From Pseudofabraea citricarpa (lineage: Eukaryota; Ascomycota; Leotiomycetes; Helotiales; Dermateaceae): DNA of 64,000 bases. Below, piece after piece: positions 21,566 to 33,814 of this stretch. The stretch is from positions 2,864,501 through 2,928,500 of the forward strand of contig JAPWGK010000001.1 of the NCBI GenBank assembly GCA_029641185.1, in the 5' to 3' direction. How positions within the stretch are numbered: the stretch's first letter is position 1; each line of letters starts with the position of its first letter. Both the position numbers and the translations under genes were made by a program. Below the pieces are notes generated by a model, which was not told the DNA's origin, did not search any database, and was given only the letters and a program-made list of their open reading frames with translations.

Positions 21566-23265
21566 ATGCATGTCAAACGACAAGGCCGAGCATGGTATCA
21601 CTGGTACGCCGAGGATGATACACCAGAAGAGCGAAAGCTAATTCTCAAACTCGATGCTCTTATCATCCCTTATGCCGTGGTCGCGTATTGGATCAAGTAC
21701 ATTGATCAGTCAAACATCAGTATGTCATCACTGCCTCGTCATATTTGCTTCAGAGGTGTACTAACTAAATGCTTTCAGATAATGCCTACGTTGCGGGGTT
21801 GTCCGACGACTTGAGCTTTAATGGAAATCAACTTGTCAACCTGCAGGCGATGTACACCGTCGGAGCAGTTGTCGGCCAATTGCCGTTCATGTTCTTATTC
21901 CCTATGTTCAAAATGAACTACATTATTCCTTTCCTTGAGGTCGGTTGGGGTATTTTTACCCTCCTCCAGTATCGGACTCAGGGATACGCAGAGCTGATGG
22001 CATTTCGCTTCCTTGTTGGTCTGTTCGAGGTTCGTCTACCAAATTCAGTGTCGGTGTTCAAAAAAATCTTTCTAACATTAATTAGGCTGCTTTTTTCCCA
22101 GGGGTCCATTTCGTATTGGGAGCGTGGTATAGAGGTGACGAGCTGGGCAGAAGAGGAGGTGTCTTTTATGTTGGTCAAATGCTTGGTACGCTCACTGCAG
22201 GCTTGATCCAGAGTGGGGCTACTCAGCACTTGGATGGTGTCCGCGGTCTTGCTGGCTGGAGGTATTTATCTTCTCCGCAGCTCACATGTGGAAAAGCAGC
22301 ACTGACCGGTCACATAGATGGATGTTCATTATTACAGCTCTAATGACCATCCCAGTCGGAATTGCAGGAATCTTCATCTGGCCCGGTACACCAGCGCTGC
22401 CCAACAAACTTTTCCTCTCCGATGCCGAACTGGAATTAGCCAGCAAGCGACTTCTGATTTCACGACCACCCCCTCAGGAGAAGAAGACTCGAGCCCAACT
22501 TGTCCGGTCTATCTTGAAAGATAAGAAGATCTACTTATTAACCATTTGGGCGATTCTTTTCTGGAATGCTGGTGCCTCGGGATATGGAGGATACCTCCTC
22601 TGGCTCAAGAGTCTCAAGCGATACACAAGCCCAGAGGTCAACCAGCTCGGTTCTACCGCACCTGCTCTAGGTATCTTCTACGTCCTCTTCATCAACTTCG
22701 GATCCGATTTATTCCTGGGCCGTACAGGTGCAATTGCTTTCGCACACGCTTGGAACTTCACCGGTATGGTCATTCTAGCTATATGGTATGTTCCAGAGCC
22801 CGCAAAATGGTTCGCGTTCAACGTCTATTATTTCCAGGTCGCCATGTCGTCCGTTCTGTATGGTTGGGCCAACGATATCCTCCGCCATAACTCCCAGGAA
22901 AGAAGTATCATTATCGTCGTCATGAATCTTGTGGCACAGAGTACTACCGCTTGGATTCCTTTGTTTGTCTTCAAAACGGTCGAAGGTCCACGTTGGTTGA
23001 AAGGTTGGAGTTTCACTGCCACATCGTCGTTCCTGTTGGTGATTTACACTGTTGTTGTCATCAGGACTCTATCGAAACGTCTAGAGTGAGTCTCTTTCTT
23101 CCTCTGATTTACCCAAATATGAGATGCTAATAAAATTACAGGCACGAAACTGCTTTACAGAACCCTTTGGGCTCTGATACTGAAGCTTCATCAGTGCAAG
23201 ATGTCGAGAGGGTTTCTGGAAAAGATGACCAGCGGGTTATAGCTAAGCCAACAGTGAACGAGTAA
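21566..23265 (+). CDS. MFS transporter, pantothenate/vitamin (Liz1-Fen2-Seo1) type
   Basis: This is a plasma-membrane proton symporter of the ACS family of MFS carriers. Five exons (21566..21719, 21779..22029, 22086..22261, 22318..23085, 23142..23265) join in correct phase to give 490 aa with about 12 membrane segments. The diagnostic first segments are 'YWIKYIDQSNINNAYVAGL' and 'NLQAMYTVGAVVGQLPF'. The motif after TM4 ('PGVHFVLGAWYRGDELGRR') and the central loop ('LRPPPQ'-like basic linker) also fit Liz1/Fen2. Likely substrate is pantothenate or a related carboxylate, inferred from family only. No pathway neighbours support a specific substrate. The start at 21566 is the first ATG; upstream in-frame sequence lacks one. 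Confidence 0.85.
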
Positions 23266-23511
23266 TGTCTTTAAAATGTATGATTCTTTTAACTAGTACC
23301 TTGTTTCATATCTCGAGTAATAGTATTGAAGACATGTTGTACGGAGTATCAATTCCCAACCAAAAGCTTGACTATCAACTATTCGTGTAAACCTTTTCTA
23401 AATATATAGATCCTTGACCATGCATTTATAATCCATAGTACTGAAACCAAGAGTACATAAAGTAACTCAACCCAGCCACTCCAAACCCAAATCGGAATTT
23501 TGCCGATAATT

Positions 23512-24641
23512 TCACAGGTGTTTCGCTCTCTTTCGCACCGAGTCGTTCTCAAGCGGAAAGTTAGATACTGAGGGTACATGTACTCTAATAGCCGATCTCT
23601 GATCATCCTTAGGAGCTAAACCGTCGTTTCTTTTGCCCAGATGAACAACGTTTCTCTGTGTTTAAACATTTAGCGAACACCACCACTTGCAAGAGAGAAC
23701 CAACGCTTACCGGCTCATTTTGTACGAACGTAGGGGGTGAAAAACGATTTGCCGAGCTTCTTTCTGGTGATTTGGTCCACAGCTTTGACGTCAATCTGTG
23801 CTTAGGCATGGCAAAAGGTGGTTCCGAATCTTGAGAATCCTGCTCCCGTCCAAAGACACCGACGCTTGCGTCGAAAGCCGCCTGGGCCCTTCGAAGCATG
23901 TCCACTTCACTCTCCAGACTCCGTTTCTCTGCCTGGCTCGATGCCAACTCTTCCTCCAATTGAGAAAATCGAGCTCTGGATTGCTCTCCATGTTGCTGAT
24001 CTGTCTGGAAAGTTTTGCCAAAGTCGGTCAAGTTTTGGATCAAATTATCTTTGTACTTGATCTCTTTGTCCTTGTACTCGATCTCTTTCCTCTGATTGGT
24101 GATATACTGAGAAATGTTTTCGATGATCTTGATATCGTCCTCCTGCTTTGTTGGAATGAATTTTGAAGGTTGCGTGGCATGGCCATCCGTTGAACAGGCG
24201 GGCTCAAACCAACCTGCGGGCGATGATGCAGCGTCGTCCGCATCTTCAGGGGCAATGGCCCGCACAGTCAAATGTCCATTTCTCAGTGCTCTTGAGAGCT
24301 TTTCGCAGCTTTCCAAGGTCCATTTGGACAGGCCACCTGTGGGAAATGCTGGGTACTCTTTAGAAAATACCCAGCGGAAGTAGGTTGGGCCGTTGAGATT
24401 GTCTTTCAAAGGATTGACGGTGGTTGAGGCTGGGAATTTCCTTCCAGTAACACTTTCTGTATTTGACAAGTTACTCCAGAGTATTCTTTCGAGTAGAATA
24501 AGTTCAATGAAATAAGCAGAACAAACCAATTTTTTCAATGATTATCCTTCTTGTATTATTCTGTCGCTGTCTTTTCACCCGACTGATTGGGACAGAACTG
24601 CTAGTATTGGAAATTACACTAGCCGCATCGTGCGAAGACAT
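23512..24641 (-). CDS. Hypothetical coiled-coil protein
   Basis: Family not recognised. I join three exons: 24641..24527, 24456..23711 and 23655..23512, giving 334 aa in consistent phase. Exon 1 is inferred because it supplies an ATG (MSSHDAASVISNTSSSVPIS) and a clean GT-AG intron. Exon 3 follows a GTAAGC donor and an ACAG acceptor; reading through that intron instead would end the protein 47 codons differently, at 23609. A conserved-looking N-terminal segment ('GPTYFRWVFSKEYPAFPTGG', 'KWTLESCEKLSRALRNGHLT') is followed by a coiled coil at about residues 150-240 and a basic tail. It is convergent with the MFS gene, 246 bp away. Confidence 0.6.
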
Positions 24642-27033
24642 TATATCTGGTGGATAACCTGATCCCAAGATACCTAGAATAATTATAAGTATATTAAAGT
24701 AATAAGAGATACGATAGTAAAGCCTACCGTTAAGAGGTATAGGTTTAGAATTGCTTCAAATTATAAATCTAATAACCAGATTTGTGATTTATTTTTATAA
24801 TAGCGAACCTGTTGATGTAAAGCTAAGAGAAAGAAGGCTCAGATAGCTGACAAAGGACCCCTAAAAAACAGGTACAAGGATACCGATAGCAGATCAACCA
24901 GTTTGACCACTTACAGCTACACGGGAGGCTTAGTCCTTGTAGATTCCTCAAGCATGTAATATTAATGCGTGCCTGGCCAGATTGCCAAGATACGTGTGGT
25001 ACATTGCAGGAAGCGAGCATCATAGCACAATGCATGGCAGTAGCTAGGGAAGCCACATGAGGCAATTTATGATAAGTGTGCAATTGGTCGGGTTAAAGGT
25101 AGTTGTGCCATTGAGTACCGAGTATATTCTTGTATGAGTCATACTGGAATAGAAACCGGGCGATAATGAGGGGGAACTGATATCTTAGGCAAGAGAGCGG
25201 CGAACCAATGCAATGTGGCTCAACCCTTCACATAAATGACGCTTTTTTCTCAGGGAGCCTTGACGTGTAAATGGTAGGTGCTGTAGAGAAAACAGAGTGT
25301 GAGTTAGGCTTCCCTTCCCGGTAGTTCGTTTCCGTTCCCCGGTAGGAAAAGAAATCATCGCTTAAATCTATCTCTTACAGAAACCTGCAAGCCACACCTG
25401 CAGGCTTATCACGATCGGCTATCTTCCTTCTCTTCTCTTTACTTGGAGGTCAACAGGCGCTACGTTGAGAGATACTTAGAAGTTTTCAAAATTTAGAGTT
25501 AAATTTAAACTTTACATTTGATTTTCACCTGCCAAAATATAAGAAGTCTAATAAGAAGATAAGTTAATTCCAGATAAGCTCGCTTAACTTTTACTTTACA
25601 GAGTAGGTTATATACCTACTCGAGTTATCAAACGGTCTCTGAGTTACAGAAGACGAAAATCTCCACCGGAGCTTGGAGCAAAGTCTAGGCTGTTCTCATA
25701 CCCTAGTAATCACCTTGTTATTACTGCAAAGTCTCCTGAGGAATATTTCGGCCCCCACAATTCGATGTTGATAAACAGACGCGTCGGGGGCTCGACGCGG
25801 TGAGGGAAACGGTCTGTGCTCAAGTGGTTGCAGAACATCGAGTCATATGATTGGACAGAACTCCACAGGCGCGAAAGTCCCCGGTCGCTTGAATGCACCC
25901 TCCTCCTGGTTAGAGTTTTAAGAAATGCCACATCGAAAGGGGTAGCGAACCGGAGTGTGGCATTCTCTTGACTTGGTTGACGTCCCGAACAGTCGGTGCT
26001 GTTTAGTTGGAGATTCTTCACGACTGGAGCTGCTTCACACATGCGATCTTACTGGTTCTCGCTTAGCTCACTGACTCAACTCGGGCGTAAGCATAGATTC
26101 AACAGCAGAGCTCACGCATAGTGCCTTTGCTAAGGCTGCAATCACCGCAGGAATCAGCAAATCAGGGTAAACATAGGTTCTAAAATGATATTTCAGAGGC
26201 AGTGGCGGCTTTCAGCTCAGAGGCTTCATGCTTGGCAATATCAGAATTCTTGATTCCTGGCATGAGGGATTTGTATATTACATCAGGACTGCACGATCAG
26301 CAGAGCCATCTGCATAATACTCCAAATCGGCCAAACCGCTGCTAGGATGATTTCAAATTCTCTTGCCTTAACCACCGCTCCCTCTTCTCGCCCCCCTTTC
26401 TCTATCTCCTTTTCCTAGGCCTCGATCGACTACCGATCGCTGCTTAACGGCATTTCCCTTTTCAATTATTCAGCAGAGCCATCTGCATAATACTTCCAAT
26501 AAGCCAAATCGCTGCTAGGATGATTCCAAATTCTCTTGCCCTAACCACCGCTCCCTCTCCTCACCCCCCCTTCTCTATCTCCGTTTCCTAGGCCTCTATC
26601 GATTACCGACCGCTGCTTAACGATATTTCCCCTTTGAATTTTTAGAGAAAGAAGTCAATGAGAACCAAGAGATCCAGGCCGTCAGATACCACAAACACAG
26701 GATATTGAGACTTGGGGCATACTATTCCCTTCCATCAAATGCCTGAGAGCTCTCCCAACTACCCACAAACAAGCACTTGCCTCCTCCTCACAAACTGCAA
26801 GCACTTATCAACACTTTGCTGGCTTTGGTCACCGCTCTCACTTTGAATAGCTAGTGTATATATGCGTATTAGTTCTAGCCAAGAAGAGCAAAAATAATAG
26901 AAAAGTGGTGTCTAACTAATTAAATATGTATGTATGCCTTTATCCCAAAGTGCAGCACCAGAAAATTCCTCCCAAAATTTCTATACCCAGATACCTCCCA
27001 CAAGGGCCCAGAATCGTACCTCGAGTGCCCGCC
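24642..27033. other. Long intergenic region with AT-rich stretches and a tandem duplication
   Basis: About 2.4 kb without a convincing gene. AT-rich tracts lie at about 24660-24800 and 25490-25640. A tandem direct duplication occupies 26298-26643 and is listed separately. A minus-strand 110-codon frame at 25710..26042 has no recognisable features and was not accepted. Confidence 0.5.
26298..26643 (+). repeat. Tandem direct duplication of about 173 bp
   Basis: Two copies lie head to tail: 26298..26470 and 26471..about 26643. Both begin CAGCAGAGCCATCTGCATAA and share GCTGCTAGGATGATT, the CT-rich core, CCTAGGCCTC and GCTGCTTAACG. They differ at scattered positions, mostly C/T or A/G changes. 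The unit is non-coding and was not seen elsewhere in the window. Confidence 0.85.
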
Positions 27034-30000
27034 TCAATATCGTATCCGTTCCATAATGACGGGACTCTTTGCTCCCAGGTCAAACACCAGGGCATTCTTA
27101 TCATCAATGCTGACGCCTTTGTCTGTGATAGTAACCCCGGATTTTCGCGTATGTGCCACTTCCTGCCGACTGACTCCCCCCTTATCCCTCGGAATCCACA
27201 AGACGGGGCATTCTTTCACGACGGCCGGGGGGAAATAGGCATCTCTCGCCGTGTCCCCAGGGTACTCAGGATCGGGTAGGTCGTCCGGTATAGCTTTTCG
27301 CAGGACTGTGAAGTCGGAGAAGATCTCGGGATGCAGCCATTTCAGCAGGAAGTTCGGTTTCTTGTCGGGATCGGGCGAGACCCATGGTGTCCAGAAGTCG
27401 ATGTAAGATATGAACCCCGAAACGTCGATTCCGGTTGATTTGGCTCGCTGTTTGAAGGATTGGGATAGGAAATTGACTGTCATTTTGCCAGCGGCGTCAG
27501 CACCTTCGACCGCACGAGAATTTCCCCTTTCCTCTCGAAGATACTCGGGAAGGTCGGCATCATTAAGAGGTTGAAAGTTATCAGGGTCTTCGAGATCTGG
27601 GATTGGAGGTGCTTGCATGTGAGCTTCTTCGACCTCGTCATAGAGGCCCTGAGCTGCCAACGTCTTGGGGAGATTATACAATAGTGGGCCCAGAGCGTCG
27701 TTGAGTGACATGTGGATCAGAGCAGTGAAAACGGTCAACATGATCATCAAGACGAGGGGACCGAAGGCTGAGCGAAGACCAAAGAGTCCGAAGAGACATA
27801 CTTCAGCGAGGTAGACACCAGTAAGCACTTGCTTCAACGCATGGGGGTAGAGGAGCCCGCGTGTATCAGTCTCAGATCCGTAAACATAGACGAGGTTGTA
27901 GTGGTATACGCGGTAAATGAGATAGAAGCTTATTGTAGCGAAGCCGAGAACCAACGGAGCTATGCAAGAATAACTCATGGCTATTATTTTGGTCAGTAAG
28001 CGACGAACTTTTAGCCTCATTTGAACTTACCGATGACAGCCATGTTTGTGAACACAGGATATATGCTTCCCCACCTCACGATTCGCATTCTGTGCCATTT
28101 AATTGAGATGAACCGAGGATTGGTTGATGTCTTCAGGATGTGAAATCTGAAAATGCTGGACAGATGTACAATTCTAGTAGCACTCATAGCTAGGCCCTGA
28201 AGAATGAAATATGAGACATAAAAGTTTGATGCCTTTGGAAGGTTCGCCGACAACAATTCTTTAGCTGACATGGGGTTGTCAATGATATCGGTTATAGCAG
28301 CTGAAGCGGCTGAAGTGAGGGTCGTGATAAGGAATACCTGAACTACTTGGAATATGAAGTAGGTCTGCTGGACATACAACTCAACCATAGATACAGTTGC
28401 GATCCCAGCTTGTCTCGCGCATACTTTGATGGTCAGCAGGGTATTACCGTAGGATAGCGCGCGCAACTACTCACTTCTCATTATTCCAGGTACCAATCCC
28501 ATCAAGAAAGCCAGAGCTATAGCAGGAACCAACCCTGTTAAGACCCCTAAGATTGGTGCAGGAAGATCCGTGATCCATTTTAGAAAGAAAATGTCGGTAA
28601 GAGAACTAACGTTCGAAATGATGCCAACGATTGCTGCTGGTATAGACCAGAAGACTACCATCACCGCCACAAAACCACTAACTAGGAACTTTCGGACAAT
28701 TCTTTCCCACCAATAGATACGGAGCGATGGCCAAACAATCTCGTTAGGCCGAATTCCATTAACATGAGGCGTCATATGGAACGCTCTGTGGTGTGCTAAG
28801 CTTTGATAGGCACTCTGGGCATTGACTTGAGAATCGAATTCAATGAAAGCAGCTGGTAAAGGTCTCGCATTGCCAGCTTTATGTTGTCTTGTGAGCTTGC
28901 TGATGCGTGGATTCAACTCCTTCAGTCTATTACGTGTCCATTTGATAGAATCCACACTCCTTCCATAATTGGCAATAGGGCGATGGGTAGGCCGTCGTTC
29001 TTGTGGTATCCATTGAGCTGCAACTGAGCCATTGATATCTGGGGGTGGTCCATATCTCCCATATCCATGAATCCCCCATTTCAATTCAAGTGTTCGGTCA
29101 GAGTATGGTTCTGATGTTGGCGATTGTATTGTATCGACGTGCGAATTCAAGCCGGGCCCTTCTGTCGATTCTTGCACCTCAACGGAGGGCCGAATCCCTG
29201 TTAAGCCTACACTTTTGGCAAAACCCGAATCCTCAGCGGTGGATTTATCAGTGTCGGCAGACTGTCGAAAATTATCCGTATCTCGTGCTTTGATGCCAAT
29301 ATCCGCTTCGATGTCAGGATGACCAAATTTTTCAGCCTTAGCACGTTCCAGATTCGCCATCTTGATCAATTCTATCTCCGCTTTCTCCAAACGCAGCGCA
29401 GTTTGATCCCTTTCTTTAACAAGATCTTCTAGATCGTCAGTTACTCTTGGAATCCAAATGTTTCTGACCGAATCTCCAAATATCTTCCGCAACTTTGCGT
29501 CGTCGAGCAGTTGCTGTGGAACACAGGTGAACAAGATTGTGCGGGAGGATATTCGTTTTGCGTAGTAAGGAGAGATAAGGTAAGCCTGACGTAAATTAAT
29601 GTAGTAGACACACTCTCTTGATACCATGTATAAGACGAATCCTAATTGGCAGTTAGTAACGGAGCATACACAGGTTGATTCCAAGGTATACAGACCAAAA
29701 AAGACCCATGCAAGTAAAGCATGAACATAGTACCAGCTTGGATTATTAACATTACCAAAGGTAAGCATGTCCAGCTGTTTATTGCCAATTCCTCCTTTGG
29801 CATGTAGAGGAAGGAGGATTGGCCATGTAATACAACAGCCAACAAGGCATATCACACAAAGAACACGCAGAAATCGAAGGAACAAGTAACCATCCAGTGA
29901 TGATTGATTGAGAACATCCGTGTCTGGGACTTTCAACCAAGGTACCACCCAATTGAACCATCCTTTGGGTAATGGCTTGCTTTGTTCACTGCCAATAATA

Positions 30001-30178
30001 ATTAGGACTTGAAGCTCAATATCTCTTAAGCATAGGGACGTAATTCTACTTACTGAGGATAAAGACTACTTAAGAAAGTCCTCGGGGCATAGACTCGAGG
30101 ACATCTAGCTCTTAGCACCCAGAAAATTAGGAGACAAACGGCCGCATAGACAGTAACAGGGACCAAAGTTGAGAACAT
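27034..30178 (-). CDS. CSC1/OSCA-TMEM63 family channel (phosphate metabolism protein 7-like)
   Basis: This belongs to the hyperosmolality- or tension-gated cation channels of the OSCA/CSC1 (DUF221) family in the plasma membrane. Exons are 30178..30054, 29988..29696, 29641..28475, 28423..28031 and 27980..27034, giving 974 aa. In order: an N-terminal membrane part (RSN1_TM: 'SLDGYLFLRFLRVLCVICLV', 'FVLYMVSRECVYYINLRQAY'); the cytosolic loop with 'KLRKIFGDSVRNIWIPRVTD'; the RNA-recognition-like fold ending 'AFIEFDSQVNAQSAYQSLAH'; the seven-TM core ('FQVVQVFLITTLTSAASAA'); and the C-terminal PHM7 extension ('FTVLRKAIPDDLPDPEYPGD'). Intron 29642..29695 is 54 nt and stop-free. Removing it restores the family motif FFGFVLYMVSRE, so I treat it as an intron. 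Confidence 0.92.
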
Positions 30179-31905
30179 AGATTTGAAGGAATTAGAATTG
30201 GTGGGCGTCGCTGAAGCAAAGACCTTTGAACTTGTGGCATTATCCCGAGCTGATCCAACTCGAGGATCATTGTCGTCCTGTACGCACGAGCAGATTAGCT
30301 ATGTTCTCCTTATCGCTGACGGAAAATTCTACCAGTTGGCGCCTCAACGTCAAGGCGTAGACGAACTCAGCCAGGTCTCGAGTAGCCATGTTGCGATAAT
30401 ATCACGCGCCCCTAGGGCAACGGGCTTGAGAGGAGATCACGCATACGGGATGGCCTTCACAATCGGGTTCGAAGTCGGACTGATGAAGTTGCTCACGAGG
30501 CTTATGGGATGCATATCAGGTGCAGATTGTGACCGTATCTCGCTTAGATGACATTCATCCGAAAGTTCAGGGGTCGCCGACGAACTAGCCGAAGCTGAAA
30601 AGCCGAGACGTCGTCCACTTACCAATGGTAATCCACCTTGGCGTGATAAGCCGAACCTAGCTAAGTAGATTTTCTTCCCCACAGCCCCTTGCAGACTTGA
30701 CTTCAGCTGAAAGGTTCAGGAAGCCAAGCGATGACGCCTCTTGTTTAGCAACAAAAATTTGCTAGTCGTGGCGATCAATTACCAAGCGCTGGAAACGGGG
30801 GTTTTAACTTCCGAATCGCTGACAGTCATCCAATAGCAAGCTCGCTGAGCTCCCGACGTAGATGTTCATCAACGGTAGTCCCGGTTGACGAGGAAATACT
30901 TGAGGCTAGAAGAAGACACCGCAAGGCCTTGGGTGAAGTCTATGAATCACCTCGGAGATGTTACATTTTTATAAGACGGCGGTCTTTGGGAATCTTTTCT
31001 CCGCTTTTCTCTTCATCGAATAGAAATATAAGGAATAATAGACACGTGCTCGGCTACAGCCAGGAATGTCTTCCTCTTGTAGTAACCTCTTTCTTCATCA
31101 GTATAATTAATAACTTTCGACAACGGTATTTAATATATAATATAAGTCGACCCGTTAATTAAGTTAACTAGCAGTAACTTTGTGATCGGCTACTGCCTGT
31201 ATAAAGGCCTCCCTCCTATAGTTCCTTTTTCTTCCTTAGAGAAATCAACAGCCTTCGAAGAAGAGCATTCAATTTACAGAGTTAACACGTGGTGCCTATT
31301 GATCCGTTGATTATAGTTAACTGATATTAATATAGCTAATTAGTTTACTTATAAGCATGAAATTAGCGGTGTGATATTCACCTCTTATAACCTAGCGAAG
31401 TTTATAGTTATAGCTTATTTACTCTCTATAGCAACTAACTATATACAGTAAACATATAGCCTGGAAATCTTTATGATCCTTTAATAAGACTTGCCTTAAC
31501 TTACTTTCGTATAATTCCAACAAGTGAATTCCTATATAAAATTGAGAGGCTAAGAACTTTATCAATTACCTTGATATAAGAGCTATATAAACAGAAACCA
31601 AGTAGTTTAATACTAGTATTATACTTAAATACGTTGGTCGCACTTAAGTGGATAGCGGCAAGTTTAAAGAGTTATTTTCGGAACGGATTATCCTTTGACA
31701 TAAAATGTCAAGAGAACGTGAGTAGTAAAAAGAGCTAGTAGAGCAAATCTTACAATTTACAACCACGTTATTCTCTACACTAGAAAGAAGTTATTTATGA
31801 AAGTAGAGACTTGATTCATGCTAATAGACAACCTATTGACTCAAGTCTCCTTTGCTTCCACCCACGATAATACAGCGCCTACTCATCTTCTAAGAGCTAG
31901 GCATA
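30179..31905. other. Intergenic region with AT-rich, repeat-derived sequence
   Basis: About 1.7 kb. The part next to the CSC1 start (30179-30900) has normal composition and open frames on both strands without recognisable protein features; it is probably promoter and 5' leader. From about 31020 to 31760 the sequence is strongly AT-rich with dense TA steps. It contains two diverged tandem units, listed separately. Confidence 0.5.
31047..31330 (+). repeat. Diverged tandem repeat in AT-rich spacer
   Basis: Copy 1 (about 31047..31177) and copy 2 (about 31183..31330) share ordered blocks: TCGGCTAC-n-GCC, a CCTC...TAGT block, TTTCTTC-n-AG, a TTCGA block, CCGTT-n-ATT and AGTTAACT near the end. Between blocks they differ by substitutions and small gaps. 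The age and AT bias suggest decayed repeat sequence. Confidence 0.5.
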
Positions 31906-32556
31906 CTAAGATACACCAGAAGCATTGGCATTTCGAGCAGCCATCACGCGCCTAAGAGAGGTTGCTTGAATATCTTCGAGGGCTTCGTAATTAGCAGAAA
32001 TTGTGTCGAGCAGCCAGTATTTGCATGTTTCCATCATCCTCATTTCTTTACAAGCAGGCGTCATAATAGCATCCTGCTGAGTTTGATTGATACCAACCGT
32101 ATCCATCATATTGTACCACGCACTGTCATCGTCGGTAGCAGACGTATCTGCACCGTCTCCATAAATATGGGCTCTGAACATGCTCTCGAATGTAATTGGT
32201 CCACCGTCAATTTCTCTGCCCTGATCATCGCCGAGATTGTTCCACCGACCCCATATTGTCTCCGCGGCAGCATCAGTGAATCCGAGATAGGAAAGGGTTT
32301 CGCGAGAGATGATATAATCGGGGATCGTCAGATAATGATCTGCCGAGATGGATGTGGATGTGTTTGGTAGGCTTGAGTTAGGCGAAGATGGAAGCGGCAA
32401 ATCGCGATATTCGTCCTCGCTGGATTGGTAGATTCGACGCTTGTGCACCCGGCGCATGTTGGGGATTTCGCAGAAGATAATAGTGCCCTCGCGCGTAAGG
32501 CTTTCAACATCCTCCGGATGAAAGACTTGGCCGCGTGGATCAGTGGACCACGACAT
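31906..32556 (-). CDS. Hypothetical protein
   Basis: A single exon; family not recognised. I favour the start at 32556 (MSWSTDPRGQVFHPEDVESL), giving 216 aa. An upstream in-frame ATG at 32661 would add 35 residues, but these read through a 7-bp tandem repeat and look non-conserved. The N-terminal 35 residues look like a conserved fungal motif ('LTREGTIIFCEIPNMRRVHK'). A Ser/Pro linker and a helical part follow ('YIISRETLSYLGFTDAAAET', 'ACKEMRMMETCKYWLLDTIS'). There is no signal peptide or membrane segment. An AT-rich repeat region lies immediately downstream. Confidence 0.65.
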   Translation of the reverse strand: MSWSTDPRGQVFHPEDVESLTREGTIIFCEIPNMRRVHKRRIYQSSEDEYRDLPLPSSPNSSLPNTSTSISADHYLTIPDYIISRETLSYLGFTDAAAETIWGRWNNLGDDQGREIDGGPITFESMFRAHIYGDGADTSATDDDSAWYNMMDTVGINQTQQDAIMTPACKEMRMMETCKYWLLDTISANYEALEDIQATSLRRVMAARNANASGVS

Positions 32557-33814
32557 GACTGGGGTGGAGACGGTTAAGTACTGATGATCGCTTGCTGACT
32601 TAGAAGAGAGTGACCACCCTGGTCTGCTGTTGGTAGTGGGTAGTGGGTAGTGGGTATGCAAACAAGTTGTAAAGTATGTCTTGGATGATTCTAATTTGTA
32701 AGAACGAGCATTTTATAGTAGTTGCTAACCTTTTATTTCTCTTTTATAATGTAATGTCACATGACATAGATTGTACAGATGTACATATGGCTCGGTGCTA
32801 TATCATGTGACCAAAGTAGCATTTTGCGTCTTTGAACTCTTCTGTTCTTCCCCATCATCTCTTTACTACAAACCCTATCGCACTCCAAGCCCTCGACTCC
32901 GGTCTGGTCACTGAGCAATGAGCCTACACATACAAAAAATGGAACCAGTCAATCTTGTTATGCCACCTCGTCTCCAAGCGCCAACAGGGAGCACTTGATT
33001 GGACATACCATCCACCCAATTGCAAGAGTTTGCAGATACACCATCCGTTCAGACGGTCGCTCCGAACACATCAAACAGGAAGCTCGCTGAAGGAGGGAAC
33101 CCAACACGCAGCACGGTACCGCACCCGAGGACTGAAAGGTCAACTCTTAGCGGAAGGCAGGGGCAAAGTGGCCATCAACAATGATCAGTCCAGATGAACT
33201 TGTCTGTGCCCTGAGAATGGCATCGGCACCATTGTGTCACCCCTGCACAGGGCGACTGAGCGCTCCTAATCCAATTTCGCGCCGCATACAAACGTTTCGC
33301 CTGTGCCACCGCACCCGAATCACGTTCGTCCAGGGAAATGGTTGGTTAAGCTTATTGCTCGGGGACCACGGAATATCAGATCATGATTCGCTGTGCTTGA
33401 TTTAAGGTGCTGTACCTGGCGACTATCAAAATATCAGACCGTCGAAGTTTCATCGCATATCCCTTGGAGCGGCGTGGGTGAATATGGCCAAAGATGTTTG
33501 TTTCCTTGCGCAGTCCTATGATACCAAGCAAACTCAGTGCTTGATGCACAATTCCATGGTGAGGCGCCGTGAAACAGATCAAAAGTAGCCCTGCAGGAAT
33601 CTCAGCCGCCGTCTAAGTATATCACTCGTGTGCTCCCTTCTATTTCTCGTCTTTCTCTACCATCCGCTCAAAGCTCTTCAAACCTCGTCGCTCATTTCCC
33701 TTTCGTTCTATACATTCATTTCTGATCTGCTGGACAGCCATCTATTCTTTGCAAAGCACTCTTGTACAAATTAGAATTTATTTCGCATTTTAGGTCCAAT
33801 TTCCTTCGGGCAAT
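32557..33814. other. Divergent intergenic region upstream of the lectin gene
   Basis: About 1.26 kb between divergent genes. A short tandem repeat of a 7-bp unit (TAGTGGG-like) lies at about 32629-32655. Short frames in 32955-33405 show no protein features. The final 200 nt are pyrimidine-rich with a probable leader before the lectin ATG. Confidence 0.5.

Noticed and set aside
25710..26042. Minus-strand frame of 110 codons in the intergenic region
   Set aside because: Composition and lack of motifs suggest chance; no continuation by splicing was found.
30183..30682. Overlapping open frames on both strands upstream of the CSC1 start
   Set aside because: No protein family features. The position fits the promoter and 5' leader of the channel gene.
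32557..32661. N-terminal extension of the orphan gene at 31906-32556
   Set aside because: It reads across a 7-bp tandem repeat; the internal ATG gives a more protein-like start.
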